Assembly (NCBI GenBank): GCA_963747765.1
Contig: CAVVGH010000001.1
Coordinates: 1-64,000, forward strand
DNA: 64,000 nucleotides
Source of the DNA: VRUE01 sp963747765
GTDB taxonomy: Bacteria > Actinomycetota > Thermoleophilia > Solirubrobacterales > 70-9
Direction: 5' to 3'
Positions 53,666 through 64,000 of this stretch are shown in pieces. Each line of letters begins with the position of its first letter. Within the stretch, counting starts at the first letter, position 1. Both the position numbers and the translations under genes were made by a program. A model generated the notes under the pieces. It made no database searches and was not told where the DNA came from. It saw nothing but the letters and a program-made list of their open reading frames with translations.

Positions 53666-55430
53666 AGCGCAGGCTCGCGAAACACAGCGGCGCCTGACCC
53701 GCTCCGGCGGGCCGGCACGCGCGCATCTCGTGGCGGTGGCCGGTCTCGGCCTGCTGGCGACGGCATTGATCGTCGCGCAGGCCACGCTGCTCGCCCACGT
53801 CGTCGTCCGCGCCTTCCTCGGTGGAGCCTCGCTGTCCGCCGTCGCTCCCAGCCTCGCCTGGCTGGGAGCGGTCTCGCTGCTGCGGGGACTTGTCGACGCC
53901 GGGTTCGAGACGACGGGCCGGGCCGGCGCCGCCCGCGTCATGGCGGACCTCCGAGCGCAGCTGGTGCGCCACCTGCTGCGGAACCGACCCGGAGCTCTGC
54001 AGGAGGAGCGCTCGGGCGAGCTGGCGGCCGCCGCGGTGCAGGGAGTCGACGCGCTGGAGGCCTACTTCGCCGGCTATCTGCCGCAGGCGTTCCTGGCGGC
54101 CTTTGCGCCCCTCTTCATCTTGGCCTGGGTCCTGCCGCGCGATTGGCAGGCGGGGCTGATCCTTGCCATCACCGCGCCGATGATCCCGGTCTTCATGGTG
54201 TTGATCGGGCGGCTGGCCGAACGCGCCACGCGGCGGCGCTGGCGGCGCCTCGCACGGCTCAGTGCCAGCTTCCTCGACCTCGTCGACGGCCTGGAGACGC
54301 TGCGCGCGCACGGTCGGGCCGAGGCGCAGGCACACTCCATCGACGCCGCCGGAGAGAGCTACCGGCGCGAGACGATGGCCACGCTGCGGGTTGGCTTCCT
54401 CTCGGCGCTGGTGCTCGAGCTGGTGGCGATGATCGGAATCGCGCTGGTCGCCGCCACGGTCGGAATCCAGCTCGCCAACGCCGACCTGGGCCTGACCGCC
54501 GGCCTCACCGTGCTGCTCCTCGCGCCGGAGCTGTACATGCCACTGCGCCGCCTCGGCGCCCAGTTCCACGCCAGCGCCGACGGCGTGGCAAGCGCCGAGC
54601 GGATCTTCGAAGTGCTCGACCAGCCGGCGGCGGTCGCGCCGCCCACCGCGCCGCTGACCGCACCGGACCCGGCCTCGGCGCCGATCCGATTCGACTGCGT
54701 CCGCTTCTCCCACCCCGGGCGCGGCGAGGTTCTGCGCGGTGTGGAGCTCGTCCTCGAGCCGGGCGAGACCGTCGCCATGGCCGGTCCCAGCGGCGGCGGC
54801 AAGACGACGCTCCTCTCGCTGCTGCTGCGGCTGGCCGACCCCGGCGGGGGACGGATCGAGTGCGATGGCGTGGACCTGCGCGAGGTCCCCGTGGCCGAGT
54901 GGCGGAGCCGGATTGCCTGGGTGCCACAGCGCCCGACGATCTTCGCCGGCTCGATCGAGGAGAACATCCGCCTGACCGCGCCCGGGGCGAGGGCGGATCG
55001 GGTGGTGGAGGCGGCGAAGCGGGCCGGCCTTGCGGAGCTGATCGCATCGCTGCCCGACGGCTTCGCGACGCGCGTCGGTGACGGGGGCCGGCGCCTCTCC
55101 GCAGGCCAAGCCCAAAGACTCGCCGTGGCCCGTGCGTTCCTTCGCGACGCCCCGCTGCTGCTGCTCGACGAGCCGACTGCGCACCTCGACGAGGAGACTG
55201 AGCTGGAGGTCGCCGCCGCGGTCGAGGAGCTCGCCGCGGGCCGCACGGCCCTGTTGGTCGCCCACCGCCCGGAGCTGGCGCGCCGCGCCGACCGAATCGT
55301 CGAGCTGCGCGATGGACTCATCCGCGAAGCGATCGGTGGGAATGACGCCGTCGATGGGGATGCCGAAGATGACGCCGTCGATGGGGATGCCGAAGATGAC
55401 GCCGTCGATGGGGCCGTGGGGGCCGGCTGA
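53631..55430 (+). CDS. cydD: Thiol-reductant ABC exporter subunit CydD
   Basis: 599 residues. The type-IV exporter TM domain is followed by an ATPase with Walker A GPSGGGKTT, a slightly altered signature LSAGQAQRLAV and Walker B LLLLDEPTAHLD. CydDC exports cysteine/glutathione and is needed to assemble cytochrome bd. The C-terminus holds a three-fold repeat (DDAVDGDAE), encoded by 27 bp units at 55341-55413. The start lies inside cydB. It is next to cydC, its partner. Confidence 0.9.
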   Translation: MATQQAPNPEARAQARETQRRLTRSGGPARAHLVAVAGLGLLATALIVAQATLLAHVVVRAFLGGASLSAVAPSLAWLGAVSLLRGLVDAGFETTGRAGAARVMADLRAQLVRHLLRNRPGALQEERSGELAAAAVQGVDALEAYFAGYLPQAFLAAFAPLFILAWVLPRDWQAGLILAITAPMIPVFMVLIGRLAERATRRRWRRLARLSASFLDLVDGLETLRAHGRAEAQAHSIDAAGESYRRETMATLRVGFLSALVLELVAMIGIALVAATVGIQLANADLGLTAGLTVLLLAPELYMPLRRLGAQFHASADGVASAERIFEVLDQPAAVAPPTAPLTAPDPASAPIRFDCVRFSHPGRGEVLRGVELVLEPGETVAMAGPSGGGKTTLLSLLLRLADPGGGRIECDGVDLREVPVAEWRSRIAWVPQRPTIFAGSIEENIRLTAPGARADRVVEAAKRAGLAELIASLPDGFATRVGDGGRRLSAGQAQRLAVARAFLRDAPLLLLDEPTAHLDEETELEVAAAVEELAAGRTALLVAHRPELARRADRIVELRDGLIREAIGGNDAVDGDAEDDAVDGDAEDDAVDGAVGAG

Positions 55431-55432
55431 CG

Positions 55433-57181
55433 ATGCCGTCAGATCCCAGCCGAGCGCGTTCGTCTCTTGTGGCGCGGAGCGCCACAGACGGCGAACGCAG
55501 CGCCGCGACGAGCGCGCGCGCGGCACTCTGGCGGGCGGTGGCGGCGACGCGGTCGCGACGCGGCCTGCTGGCGCTCTCCGTCGCGCTGGGCGCAGGGGCC
55601 GTGCTGGCCGCGGTGGGGCTGCTCACGACCTCGGGCTACCTGATCAGCCGCGCCGCGCAGCACCCCGAAATCCTCGCCCTCTCGCTGGCGATTGCCGGGG
55701 TGCGCTTCTTCGGTGTCGGCCGCGCACTGCTGCGCTACGGAGAGCGCCTTGCCTCGCATGACCTCGCCTTCCGAACCCTCACCGATCTGCGGCGGCGCTT
55801 CTTCGTGCGCCTGGTGCCGCTGGTACCGGGGGGAGTCGCCGATCTGCGGCGGTCCGACCTGCTGAGCCGCTTCGTCGCCGACGTCGACCGCCTGCAGGAC
55901 CTCTACCTGAGGGCGATCGGGCCACCGCTGGTGGCGGCGCTGGCCGGTGCCATCTCCGTCGCGGTGGCGGTGGCGATACTGCCCCTCGCCGGGGCGGCGC
56001 TGGCGGCGATGCTCCTGCTCGGCGGCGCCCTTGCCCCTGCCCTGACTCGCTGGGCGGCGCGCGCCGCCGGCCGGCGGCAGGCCGGCGCGCGGGCGGCGCT
56101 CAGCGCCGACCTGGTGGAGATCGCCTCCGGCTCCGCGGAGATCGCGGTGGCCGGCCGCGAGGCGGATTGGATAGCGCGCTCGGATAGCTCCAGCGCCCGG
56201 CTCACCGGCCTGCAGCGCCGCGACGCCCTGAGCGCTGGGCTCGCGACGGGACTCGGCACGGCGCTGGCCGCCGGCGCCGCCGTCGTGGTCGCCTCGGTGG
56301 CGATCCCGGCCGTCCACAGCGGTGCGCTGTCCGGTGTCCTGCTGGCGGCGCTGGTGCTGCTGGCGATGGGCGCCATGGAGGCGGTGGCGCCGCTCGGCGC
56401 GGCGGCCGCAAGCATCGACGCCTGCGCGAACGCCGCCCTGCGAATCGAGGCCGTCCTGGAGCGCACTCCTGCCGTTCGGGAGCCATCTGGACCCACGACG
56501 CTGCCGCCCGGCGACCTCGAGCTGAGCGCCGTCCGCTTCCGCTACGAGGCAGATGGCCCCTGGATTCTCGACGGTGCCGACCTGCGACTGAGGCCGGGGC
56601 GCGCCGTCGCGCTGCTCGGCCCCAGCGGTTCGGGCAAGAGCACCCTCTCCGAGCTTGCCGTCCGCTTCCGCGACCCGCAGGGCGGCGAGGTGCGGCTGGG
56701 GGGCATCGACCTGCGAGAGGCCGCGGGCGAGGAGATCCGCGCCGCGGTGCGGCTCTCGCCCCAGGACGCCTACCTGTTCACGACGAGCCTTCGCGACAAC
56801 GTCGCGATCGGTCGGGCCGGCGTCGGCGACGAGGAGATAGCCACAGCGCTGCGAGCAGTCGGCCTCGGCGACTGGCTCGACGCCCTTCCCGACGGGCTGG
56901 ACACCGGCGTCGGCGAGGCGGGTGCGCGCGTGTCGGGCGGGCAGCGCCAGCGGATCGCCGCCGCCAGGCTCTTCCTGGTCGAGGCTCGCTTCCTGATCTT
57001 CGACGAGCCCACCGCCCATCTCGATCCTGCAGGAGGGGCGTCGCTGCAGCGGCGGATCGCCGGCCTGGCCACGAACGGACCGGGGGTCCTGGTCATCACC
57101 CACGAACCCCACGACCTGAGCGTCTTCGACGAGGTGCTGAGGCTCTCCCACGGCCGGATCGAACCGGCCGCGAAGGCGTAG
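55433..57181 (+). CDS. cydC: Thiol-reductant ABC exporter subunit CydC
   Basis: 582 residues with six TM helices then Walker A GPSGSGKST, signature VSGGQRQRIAA and Walker B FLIFDEPTAHLD. It starts 2 bp after cydD. Residues ~8-22 translate a GTTCG/CGAAC palindrome (55456-55498), so either the N-terminus has absorbed a mobile palindrome or the true start lies downstream. It completes the cydABDC operon. Confidence 0.9.
   Translation: MPSDPSRARSSLVARSATDGERSAATSARAALWRAVAATRSRRGLLALSVALGAGAVLAAVGLLTTSGYLISRAAQHPEILALSLAIAGVRFFGVGRALLRYGERLASHDLAFRTLTDLRRRFFVRLVPLVPGGVADLRRSDLLSRFVADVDRLQDLYLRAIGPPLVAALAGAISVAVAVAILPLAGAALAAMLLLGGALAPALTRWAARAAGRRQAGARAALSADLVEIASGSAEIAVAGREADWIARSDSSSARLTGLQRRDALSAGLATGLGTALAAGAAVVVASVAIPAVHSGALSGVLLAALVLLAMGAMEAVAPLGAAAASIDACANAALRIEAVLERTPAVREPSGPTTLPPGDLELSAVRFRYEADGPWILDGADLRLRPGRAVALLGPSGSGKSTLSELAVRFRDPQGGEVRLGGIDLREAAGEEIRAAVRLSPQDAYLFTTSLRDNVAIGRAGVGDEEIATALRAVGLGDWLDALPDGLDTGVGEAGARVSGGQRQRIAAARLFLVEARFLIFDEPTAHLDPAGGASLQRRIAGLATNGPGVLVITHEPHDLSVFDEVLRLSHGRIEPAAKA
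55456..55498. repeat. GTTCG/CGAAC palindrome within cydC 5' end
   Basis: GCGTTCGTCTCTTGTGGCGC...GCGCCACAGACGGCGAACGC. Almost the same arms as the copy at 36418-36459. It lies inside the cydC reading frame near the N-terminus. Confidence 0.75.
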
Positions 57182-57230
57182 CGTCCGAGTCACTAGAGGA
57201 TTTCTGCGTTGCAGGCCGAAACCGAGCCAG

Positions 57231-57443
57231 ATGATCGAGGTGTCGCGGACGCTGATGAAGTCCGAACCAGAGCTTGCCGACCTGGTCTCCGAGGTCGAGG
57301 GCGTCGAGGTCACGATGGCCGAGAAGGGCTTTGGGACGAGGGTGGAGGTCAGGGCTGAAGATGATTCCGGCTTGCGGGAGGCCGACTTGGAACGCCTCCT
57401 CGATCGCCTGGCCGAGCCGCGTCGCCAACCCTTCACGAAATAG
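57231..57443 (+). CDS. 70-residue hypothetical protein
   Basis: It begins MIEVSRTLMKSEPELADLVS and ends with KGFGTRVEVRAEDDSG and an amphipathic helix. The GFGTRVxxxAE segment resembles the last strand of SRPBCC-type proteins, and the protein may be a shortened (internally deleted) relative. It lies between cydC and the acyl-CoA carboxylase gene, 13 bp before the latter. Function unknown. Confidence 0.45.
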   Translation: MIEVSRTLMKSEPELADLVSEVEGVEVTMAEKGFGTRVEVRAEDDSGLREADLERLLDRLAEPRRQPFTK

Positions 57444-57456
57444 ACTCCCGCGCTCG

Positions 57457-59025
57457 ATGCGCGAGAGAAACCCCGTCACCCACGAGGAGAAGCTCGCCTA
57501 CCTTCGCGAGCTGCACGAGGCGGCTGTGCACTCCGCCTCCGAGGAGGCCGTGGAGAAGCAGCACGCGAAGGGCAAGCTGACCGCGCGCGAGCGGATCGAG
57601 AAGCTCCTCGACCCCGGCTCCTTCGAGGAGCTCGACACCTTCGTCCGCCACCGCACCTACGACTTCGAAATGCAGAAGCGTCGCCCCTGGGGCGACGCTG
57701 TCGTCACCGGCCACGGCACGATCGAAGGCCGCACCGTCTTCGTCTTCTCCCAAGACTTCACGGTCTTCGGCGGCAGCCTCGGCGAGGTGATGGCGGAGAA
57801 GATGTGCAAGGTGATGGACCTCGCCGCCCAGGTCGGGGCGCCGGTGGTCGGCATCAACGACTCCGGCGGTGCCCGCATCCAGGAGGGTGTCGTCAGTCTC
57901 GGGGCCTACGGCGACGTCTTCGTGCGGAACGTCAAATGCTCGGGCGTGATCCCGCAGATCAGCCTGATCATGGGCCCCTGCGCGGGTGGCGCCGTCTACT
58001 CGCCGGCGATGACCGACTTCATCTTCATGGTCAAAGAGACCTCGCACATGTTCATCACCGGCCCGGAAGTGATCAAAACGGTGACCGGCGAGGAGGTCGA
58101 GTTCGAGGAGCTGGGCGGCGCGATGAGCCACAACTCGAAGTCGGGCGTAGCCCACTTCGCGGCCGAGGACGAGGAGAGCTGCCTCGAGGACGTGCGCTAC
58201 CTGCTCAGCTTCCTGCCCTCCAACAACCTGGAGGCGCCGCCGCACTTCGCGCCATCGGATGACCCCGAGCGCGAAGACGAGGACCTCGACACCCTCGTGC
58301 CCGACGATCCCTCCAAGCCCTACGACATGCGCGAGGTGATCGGCCGGATCGTCGACGACGGCGAATTCTTCGAGGTCCACGAGCACTTCGCGAAGAACAT
58401 CGTCTGCGGCTTCTCGCGACTTGACGGCCACCCGATCGGGGTCGTCGGCAACCAGCCCGCCCATCTCGCCGGGGTGCTGGACATCGAGGCCTCCGAGAAG
58501 GCGGCACGCTTCGTCCGCACCTGCGATGCGTTCAACGTCCCCCTGGTCACCTTCACGGACGTTCCCGGCTTCCTGCCCGGCACCGACCAGGAGTGGAACG
58601 GAATCATCCGCCACGGCGCCAAGCTGCTCTACGCCTTCACGGAGGCGACCGTGCCAAAGCTCACCGTGGTCACCCGCAAGGCCTACGGCGGGGCCTACGA
58701 CGTCATGAACTCAAAGCACATGTTGGCCGACTACAACGTCGCCTGGCCGACCGCGGAGGTCGCGGTGATGGGCCCAGAGGGCGCCGTCAACATCATCTAC
58801 CGCAAGGACATCGCCTCCTCGCCGACTCCCGACGAGCGCCGCCAGAAGCTGATCGACGACTACAAAGCCCATTTCGCCAACCCCTATTCGGCTGCCGAGC
58901 GCGGCTACATCGACGATGTGATCGAGCCCAAGGAAACCCGGCCCAGGTTGATCAAAGCGCTGCGCATGCTGCATTCCAAGCGGGTCGACCGGCCGAAGCG
59001 AAAGCACGGCAACATCCCCCTGTAG
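57457..59025 (+). CDS. Acyl-CoA (propionyl-CoA) carboxylase beta subunit
   Basis: 522 residues from ATG 57457. Carboxyltransferase crotonase fold: GKLTARERIEKLLDPGSF, GGSLGEVMAEKM, INDSGGARIQEGVVSLGAYG (oxyanion), GPCAGGAVYSPAMTDFIFMV, PGFLPGTDQEWNGIIRHGAK and AYGGAYDVMNSKHM. It ends in the typical RKHGNIPL. Transfers the carboxyl group from biotin to propionyl- or acetyl-CoA. The alpha subunit is not in the window. Confidence 0.92.
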   Translation: MRERNPVTHEEKLAYLRELHEAAVHSASEEAVEKQHAKGKLTARERIEKLLDPGSFEELDTFVRHRTYDFEMQKRRPWGDAVVTGHGTIEGRTVFVFSQDFTVFGGSLGEVMAEKMCKVMDLAAQVGAPVVGINDSGGARIQEGVVSLGAYGDVFVRNVKCSGVIPQISLIMGPCAGGAVYSPAMTDFIFMVKETSHMFITGPEVIKTVTGEEVEFEELGGAMSHNSKSGVAHFAAEDEESCLEDVRYLLSFLPSNNLEAPPHFAPSDDPEREDEDLDTLVPDDPSKPYDMREVIGRIVDDGEFFEVHEHFAKNIVCGFSRLDGHPIGVVGNQPAHLAGVLDIEASEKAARFVRTCDAFNVPLVTFTDVPGFLPGTDQEWNGIIRHGAKLLYAFTEATVPKLTVVTRKAYGGAYDVMNSKHMLADYNVAWPTAEVAVMGPEGAVNIIYRKDIASSPTPDERRQKLIDDYKAHFANPYSAAERGYIDDVIEPKETRPRLIKALRMLHSKRVDRPKRKHGNIPL

Positions 59026-59309
59026 GGATCGGGCCCAATCGGGTCCCGCGAAACGCTTCCGGCTGCCTCACGCCCACCCGCCCCCACGCGCCGCTCAGGC
59101 CCGACCGGTCCAGCCGTTCCCGACGGTCTCGCCTCTCCCGTCGCCGGGTTCGAAATCCCCGCGTCCCCTGGCTCTCTGATGAGGAGCGCGGAAACGTCCC
59201 TGTGACCCGCACTGAGCATCTCGATGATTGCTTCTCGAAATTGCTGGATGAGGCGCTCGAAACGGGCCTGGTGGACCCGAAACGAACCCCACGATGATTG
59301 ATGAGAGAA
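59026..59309. other. Intergenic, composite repeat flank
   Basis: It contains the 5' flank of the composite repeat (CGAAATTGCTGGATGAGG... near 59228, ending with GATTGATGAGAGAAACAGCC), shared with 29.7 and 44.6 kb. No gene. Confidence 0.4.
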
Positions 59310-59371
59310 ACAGCCTCCCCCTGCTTGCCCTCCTACTTGCAGGTGAGGAGGGCAAGCAGGGGGGAGGCTGT
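59310..59371. repeat. TGCCCTCC-family hairpin with compensated base pair
   Basis: CAGCCTCCCCCTGCTTGCCC...GGGCAAGCAGGGGGGAGGCTG. Compared with the other copies, a T-A pair in the stem is replaced by C-G on both arms (TGTTTG/CAAACA to TGCTTG/CAAGCA). Confidence 0.75.
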
Positions 59372-59460
59372 TGTAGGACCTAGGCGGTCAGCGGCCACCG
59401 GCGTCGTCCCGCGAGATATGGCCCGAGGGGCGGACACGAACTCCGTTCGCCGGATCGAGA

Positions 59461-59507
59461 CTCCGTTCGCTCTTTGTGTCGCAGAGCGGTACAAATGACG
59501 AACGGAG
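59461..59507. repeat. GTTCG/CGAAC palindrome copy (first of tandem pair)
   Basis: CTCCGTTCGCTCTTTGTGTC...ACAAATGACGAACGGAG, with one arm slightly degraded. It is followed 23 bp later by a second copy. Confidence 0.7.
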
Positions 59508-59530
59508 CGGTTGGGGTGGCCGGATCGAGA

Positions 59531-59577
59531 CTCCGTTCGCTGTATGTGTCGCTGGGCGACACAAAGAGCGAACGGAG
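59531..59577. repeat. GTTCG/CGAAC palindrome copy (second of tandem pair)
   Basis: CTCCGTTCGCTGTATGTGTC...GACACAAAGAGCGAACGGAG. It sits close to the 3' end of the wall-hydrolase gene. Confidence 0.7.
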
Positions 59578-59698
59578 CGGCTGGGGTCGCCGGAGCTGGG
59601 CGGCTACGCCTCAGGCATTTGGTCCGCGGGCAGAAAATTGGTTTGCGGCCGTCAAAATGGGGCAAACGTTGTCTGACATGGCACTGCGACCCAGGACG

Positions 59699-60253
59699 CT
59701 AGAAGCCGACGGGGTGGCGCGCGACGTAGCCGCTCTGGCTGCGCAGGTCTTCGTGCCAGCGGGGGCCGGTGCCGTGGGCGTCGCCGGATGTGTCCCAGCG
59801 ATAGCCGGCGATCACCGCGTAGGCGTGCCCCGGGTTCGTGAAGACGGTGATCCAGCGGCCCTCCCCCCCTTGTCCCCAGCGCTCCAGCGGGCCGGAGGGA
59901 AGCGGGCTTTTCAGGAAGTCGCCGCCATGCAGCGCGTAGCTGACCGAGCCGGAGCAGTCATAGCCGCGGTCCCACCAATGGCCATGGCCACCGCCCCATA
60001 CGTAGGGTTTCGTGCGAATCCGGTTGGCGAAGGCGATCACCCTCTTGACCCGGAGCGGCGCCGAGTTCGGCGGAACGAGCATCCCGTTGCTGAGCAGTCT
60101 CGCCTTCGGCGTCGGCGTGCACATGTCAATCGCGGCGGGCGTCAGGCCACCGCCATCGCATACCGCAGAAGCGTCGGCCGGGACCAGGGCCAAAAGCAGC
60201 AGGGCCGCTGTGGCCGTCAATCCCGCCCTGAGCTTTGCTGTGTTCGTAGGCAA
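59699..60253 (-). CDS. NlpC/P60-like secreted cell-wall hydrolase
   Basis: 184 residues from TTG 60253, which is set 6 bases after AAGGAG; no ATG fits. It has a signal peptide (LTATAALLLLALVPADASA). The catalytic layout is KPYVWGGGHGHWWDRGYDCS with nucleophile Cys in DCSGSVSYAL (~98), and the His in NPGHAYAVIAGY (~140). The conserved Trp near the C-terminus is in RWHEDL. It would cleave peptidoglycan stem peptides outside the cell. The leader carries a predicted c-di-AMP riboswitch, as seen for wall hydrolases in other actinobacteria. Confidence 0.85.
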   Translation of the reverse strand: MPTNTAKLRAGLTATAALLLLALVPADASAVCDGGGLTPAAIDMCTPTPKARLLSNGMLVPPNSAPLRVKRVIAFANRIRTKPYVWGGGHGHWWDRGYDCSGSVSYALHGGDFLKSPLPSGPLERWGQGGEGRWITVFTNPGHAYAVIAGYRWDTSGDAHGTGPRWHEDLRSQSGYVARHPVGF

Positions 60254-60267
60254 ACCGATCTCCTTCG

Positions 60268-60418
60268 TCGGCCTACGGGGTTAGCTGTCGGGCTGGCGCT
60301 AGAGGAGCCTGCGCCCCCGCCCTATTTGGGCGGGTTAGCCCCGAAAACGTGGTTCCCCCGCTCCCGCGGCGCCTCCAGGCTGGCGGGATTCGGCGTTTCG
60401 GTTGTTCGGAACGGCGCG
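60268..60418 (-). ncRNA. Probable c-di-AMP riboswitch (ydaO-yuaA class)
   Basis: The minus-strand leader of the wall hydrolase contains consensus-like blocks in the right order: CGCCGAATCCCGCCAG, GGAGGCGCCGCGGGAGCGGG, GGGGGAACCACGTTTTCGGG, GGCTAACCCGCCC/GGGCGGG hairpin, then CCCGACAGCTAACCCCGTAG just before the ribosome binding site. Length (~150 nt) and position match ydaO-type aptamers, which in actinobacteria control peptidoglycan hydrolases and turn expression off with c-di-AMP. Judged from memory of the consensus; no covariance model was run. Confidence 0.8.
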
Positions 60419-60446
60419 TAGTGTAGACGATCGCCCGGCCAGATGC

Positions 60447-60470
60447 TCACAAAAAACAAACATTTTGTGA
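60447..60470. promoter_or_regulatory. Palindrome upstream of the riboswitch
   Basis: TCACAAAA-N8-TTTTGTGA: perfect 8 bp arms. It lies just upstream of the riboswitch's expected transcription start and could be an operator, e.g. for a CRP/FNR-like or other dimeric regulator, although the arm order is not the CRP consensus. Confidence 0.4.
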
Positions 60471-60619
60471 CCCTTCGCACATAGTGGTCGAATTCCTGTC
60501 GAGGGCCATCGCCGCAATCGCGCCGTCACTGCCCGGCTTATCTGCCGACCGGACGCCGCACGCTGAACAGGCGACCCGGAACCTGCTGTTGGCCGCTCGG
60601 CTGGTAGCGTCAGTCAGCG

Positions 60620-61423
60620 ATGGATCTCTCCGGTCGCACAGTCCTACTCACAGGTGCGACCGGTGGTCTTGGTCGGGCGATTGCCGAGGCGCTCGCCTCT
60701 CGCGGGGCGCGGGTCGCTCTGAGCGCCCGCAAGGCGGAGGCGCTGGAAGAGCTGGCCGCCGCGCTGCCGGGGGACGGCCACCGGGTGCTGCCCTCCGACC
60801 TCGCCGAGCCGGGTGCCGCCGAGCGCCTCGCGGCCGAGGCTGGCGAGGTCGAGATCCTCGTCGCAAACGCGGGCCTGCCGGGCGCGGGCTGGCTCACCGA
60901 CTTCTCCCCGGAGGAGGTGGGACGCGCTGTGCGGGTGAACCTGGAAGCGCCGATGCTGCTCGCGCACGCGCTCTTCCCGGCAATGATCGAACGGGGGTCG
61001 GGCCATCTCGTCTTCATCGCCTCGCTCGCGGGGAAGGCGGCCAATCCCCGCAGTTCGATCTACAACGCAACCAAGTTTGGCCTGCGGGGCTTCGCGCTGG
61101 CGCTGAGAACCGATCTGGGGCCGCGGGGGATCGGCGTCTCGCTGGTGTCGCCGGGCTTCGTCCGGGAGGCCGGGATGTTCGCGGACTCGGGGGCGAAGTC
61201 GCCTTCCGGGCTGGGAACGGCCAGGCCCGAGCAGGTGGCGGACGCGGTTGTGAAGGCGATCGAGGGAGACAAGGTCGAGGTGGCTGTGGCGCCGCCGCTG
61301 CAGCGGATGCTTGCTCACGTGGGGCTGGCCAGCCCCACGATGTCTGTGCGAGTGCAGAGCGGGAGCGCGGGCCGCAAGGCGGCCGAGGCGATCGCCGCGG
61401 GGCATTCGAGGGAGAAGAGGTAG
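60620..61423 (+). CDS. Short-chain dehydrogenase/reductase
   Basis: 267 residues. NAD(P)-binding TGATGGLGRAIAEAL (TGxxxGxG), VANAG, and the catalytic Ser-Tyr-Lys in FIASLAGKAANPRSSIYNAT KFG (S, Y, K spaced as usual). The Arg-rich SARKAEALE following beta-2 suggests NADPH. The substrate is unknown; the C-terminal extension resembles lipid-acting SDRs. It precedes aconitase by ~20 bp and may share a transcript. Confidence 0.9.
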   Translation: MDLSGRTVLLTGATGGLGRAIAEALASRGARVALSARKAEALEELAAALPGDGHRVLPSDLAEPGAAERLAAEAGEVEILVANAGLPGAGWLTDFSPEEVGRAVRVNLEAPMLLAHALFPAMIERGSGHLVFIASLAGKAANPRSSIYNATKFGLRGFALALRTDLGPRGIGVSLVSPGFVREAGMFADSGAKSPSGLGTARPEQVADAVVKAIEGDKVEVAVAPPLQRMLAHVGLASPTMSVRVQSGSAGRKAAEAIAAGHSREKR

Positions 61424-61446
61424 ACGACGATTTGGAAAGGGATGCA

Positions 61447-64000
<2,554 letters not shown>

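Overview
The window looks like the chromosome of a high-GC actinobacterium of the class Thermoleophilia (Solirubrobacterales-like). This is inferred from gene content and from recognisable lineage-typical proteins: an F420-type luciferase-like oxidoreductase, class II GlpX, a cytochrome bd operon with cydDC, a B12-dependent ribonucleotide reductase with a C-terminal zinc ribbon, an archaeal-type topoisomerase I, and a secreted protein family ending in Arg/Lys-rich tails. No rRNA is present, so the placement is not proven.

Region A (1-15.2 kb) is an accessory island unlike the rest. It holds degraded or 5'-truncated surface-protein genes, mostly on the minus strand: collagen-like repeats, InlB-type bacterial repeats, and three C-terminal fragments of one family. 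It also has a DUF6036-type nucleotidyltransferase-like bicistron at 1.45-2.25 kb. A replication/transcription module at 10.5-13.9 kb contains a DUF429 protein, a filamentous-phage/plasmid-type replication initiator, a sigma-70-like factor and a small protein. Three near-identical copies of a ~440 bp hairpin-rich element lie in direct orientation (973, 4079, 14382), and a solo 41 bp end of it lies at 8155. Intergenic DNA here is strikingly A/C-rich on the plus strand.

Region B (15.2-33.7 kb) is ordinary chromosome: glpX, an F420-dependent oxidoreductase, two secreted proteins, threonine synthase, a leucyl-tRNA-synthetase-like enzyme with an altered editing site, a heterodimeric ABC exporter with one degenerate ATP site, a lipoprotein, tRNA-Gln(CUG) and an OmpR-type two-component system.

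Region C (33.8-46 kb) has a GT2 glycosyltransferase plus DUF2304 pair, the topA-tmk-holB operon, a sugar-nucleotide epimerase, an IS30-type insertion sequence, precorrin-2 dehydrogenase, a MarR regulator divergent from YceI plus FMN reductase (with a visible promoter and operator palindrome), and a hemolysin-III/PAQR protein.

Region D (46-64 kb) has nrdJ interrupted by a 385-residue LAGLIDADG intein, cydABDC, an acyl-CoA carboxylase beta subunit, an NlpC/P60-like wall hydrolase behind a probable c-di-AMP riboswitch, an SDR, and aconitase running off the window end.

Two families of palindromes recur in intergenic DNA (a TGCCCTCC hairpin and a GTTCG...CGAAC hairpin). Their arms change together between copies. 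Many short minisatellites sit at gene ends or inside linkers.
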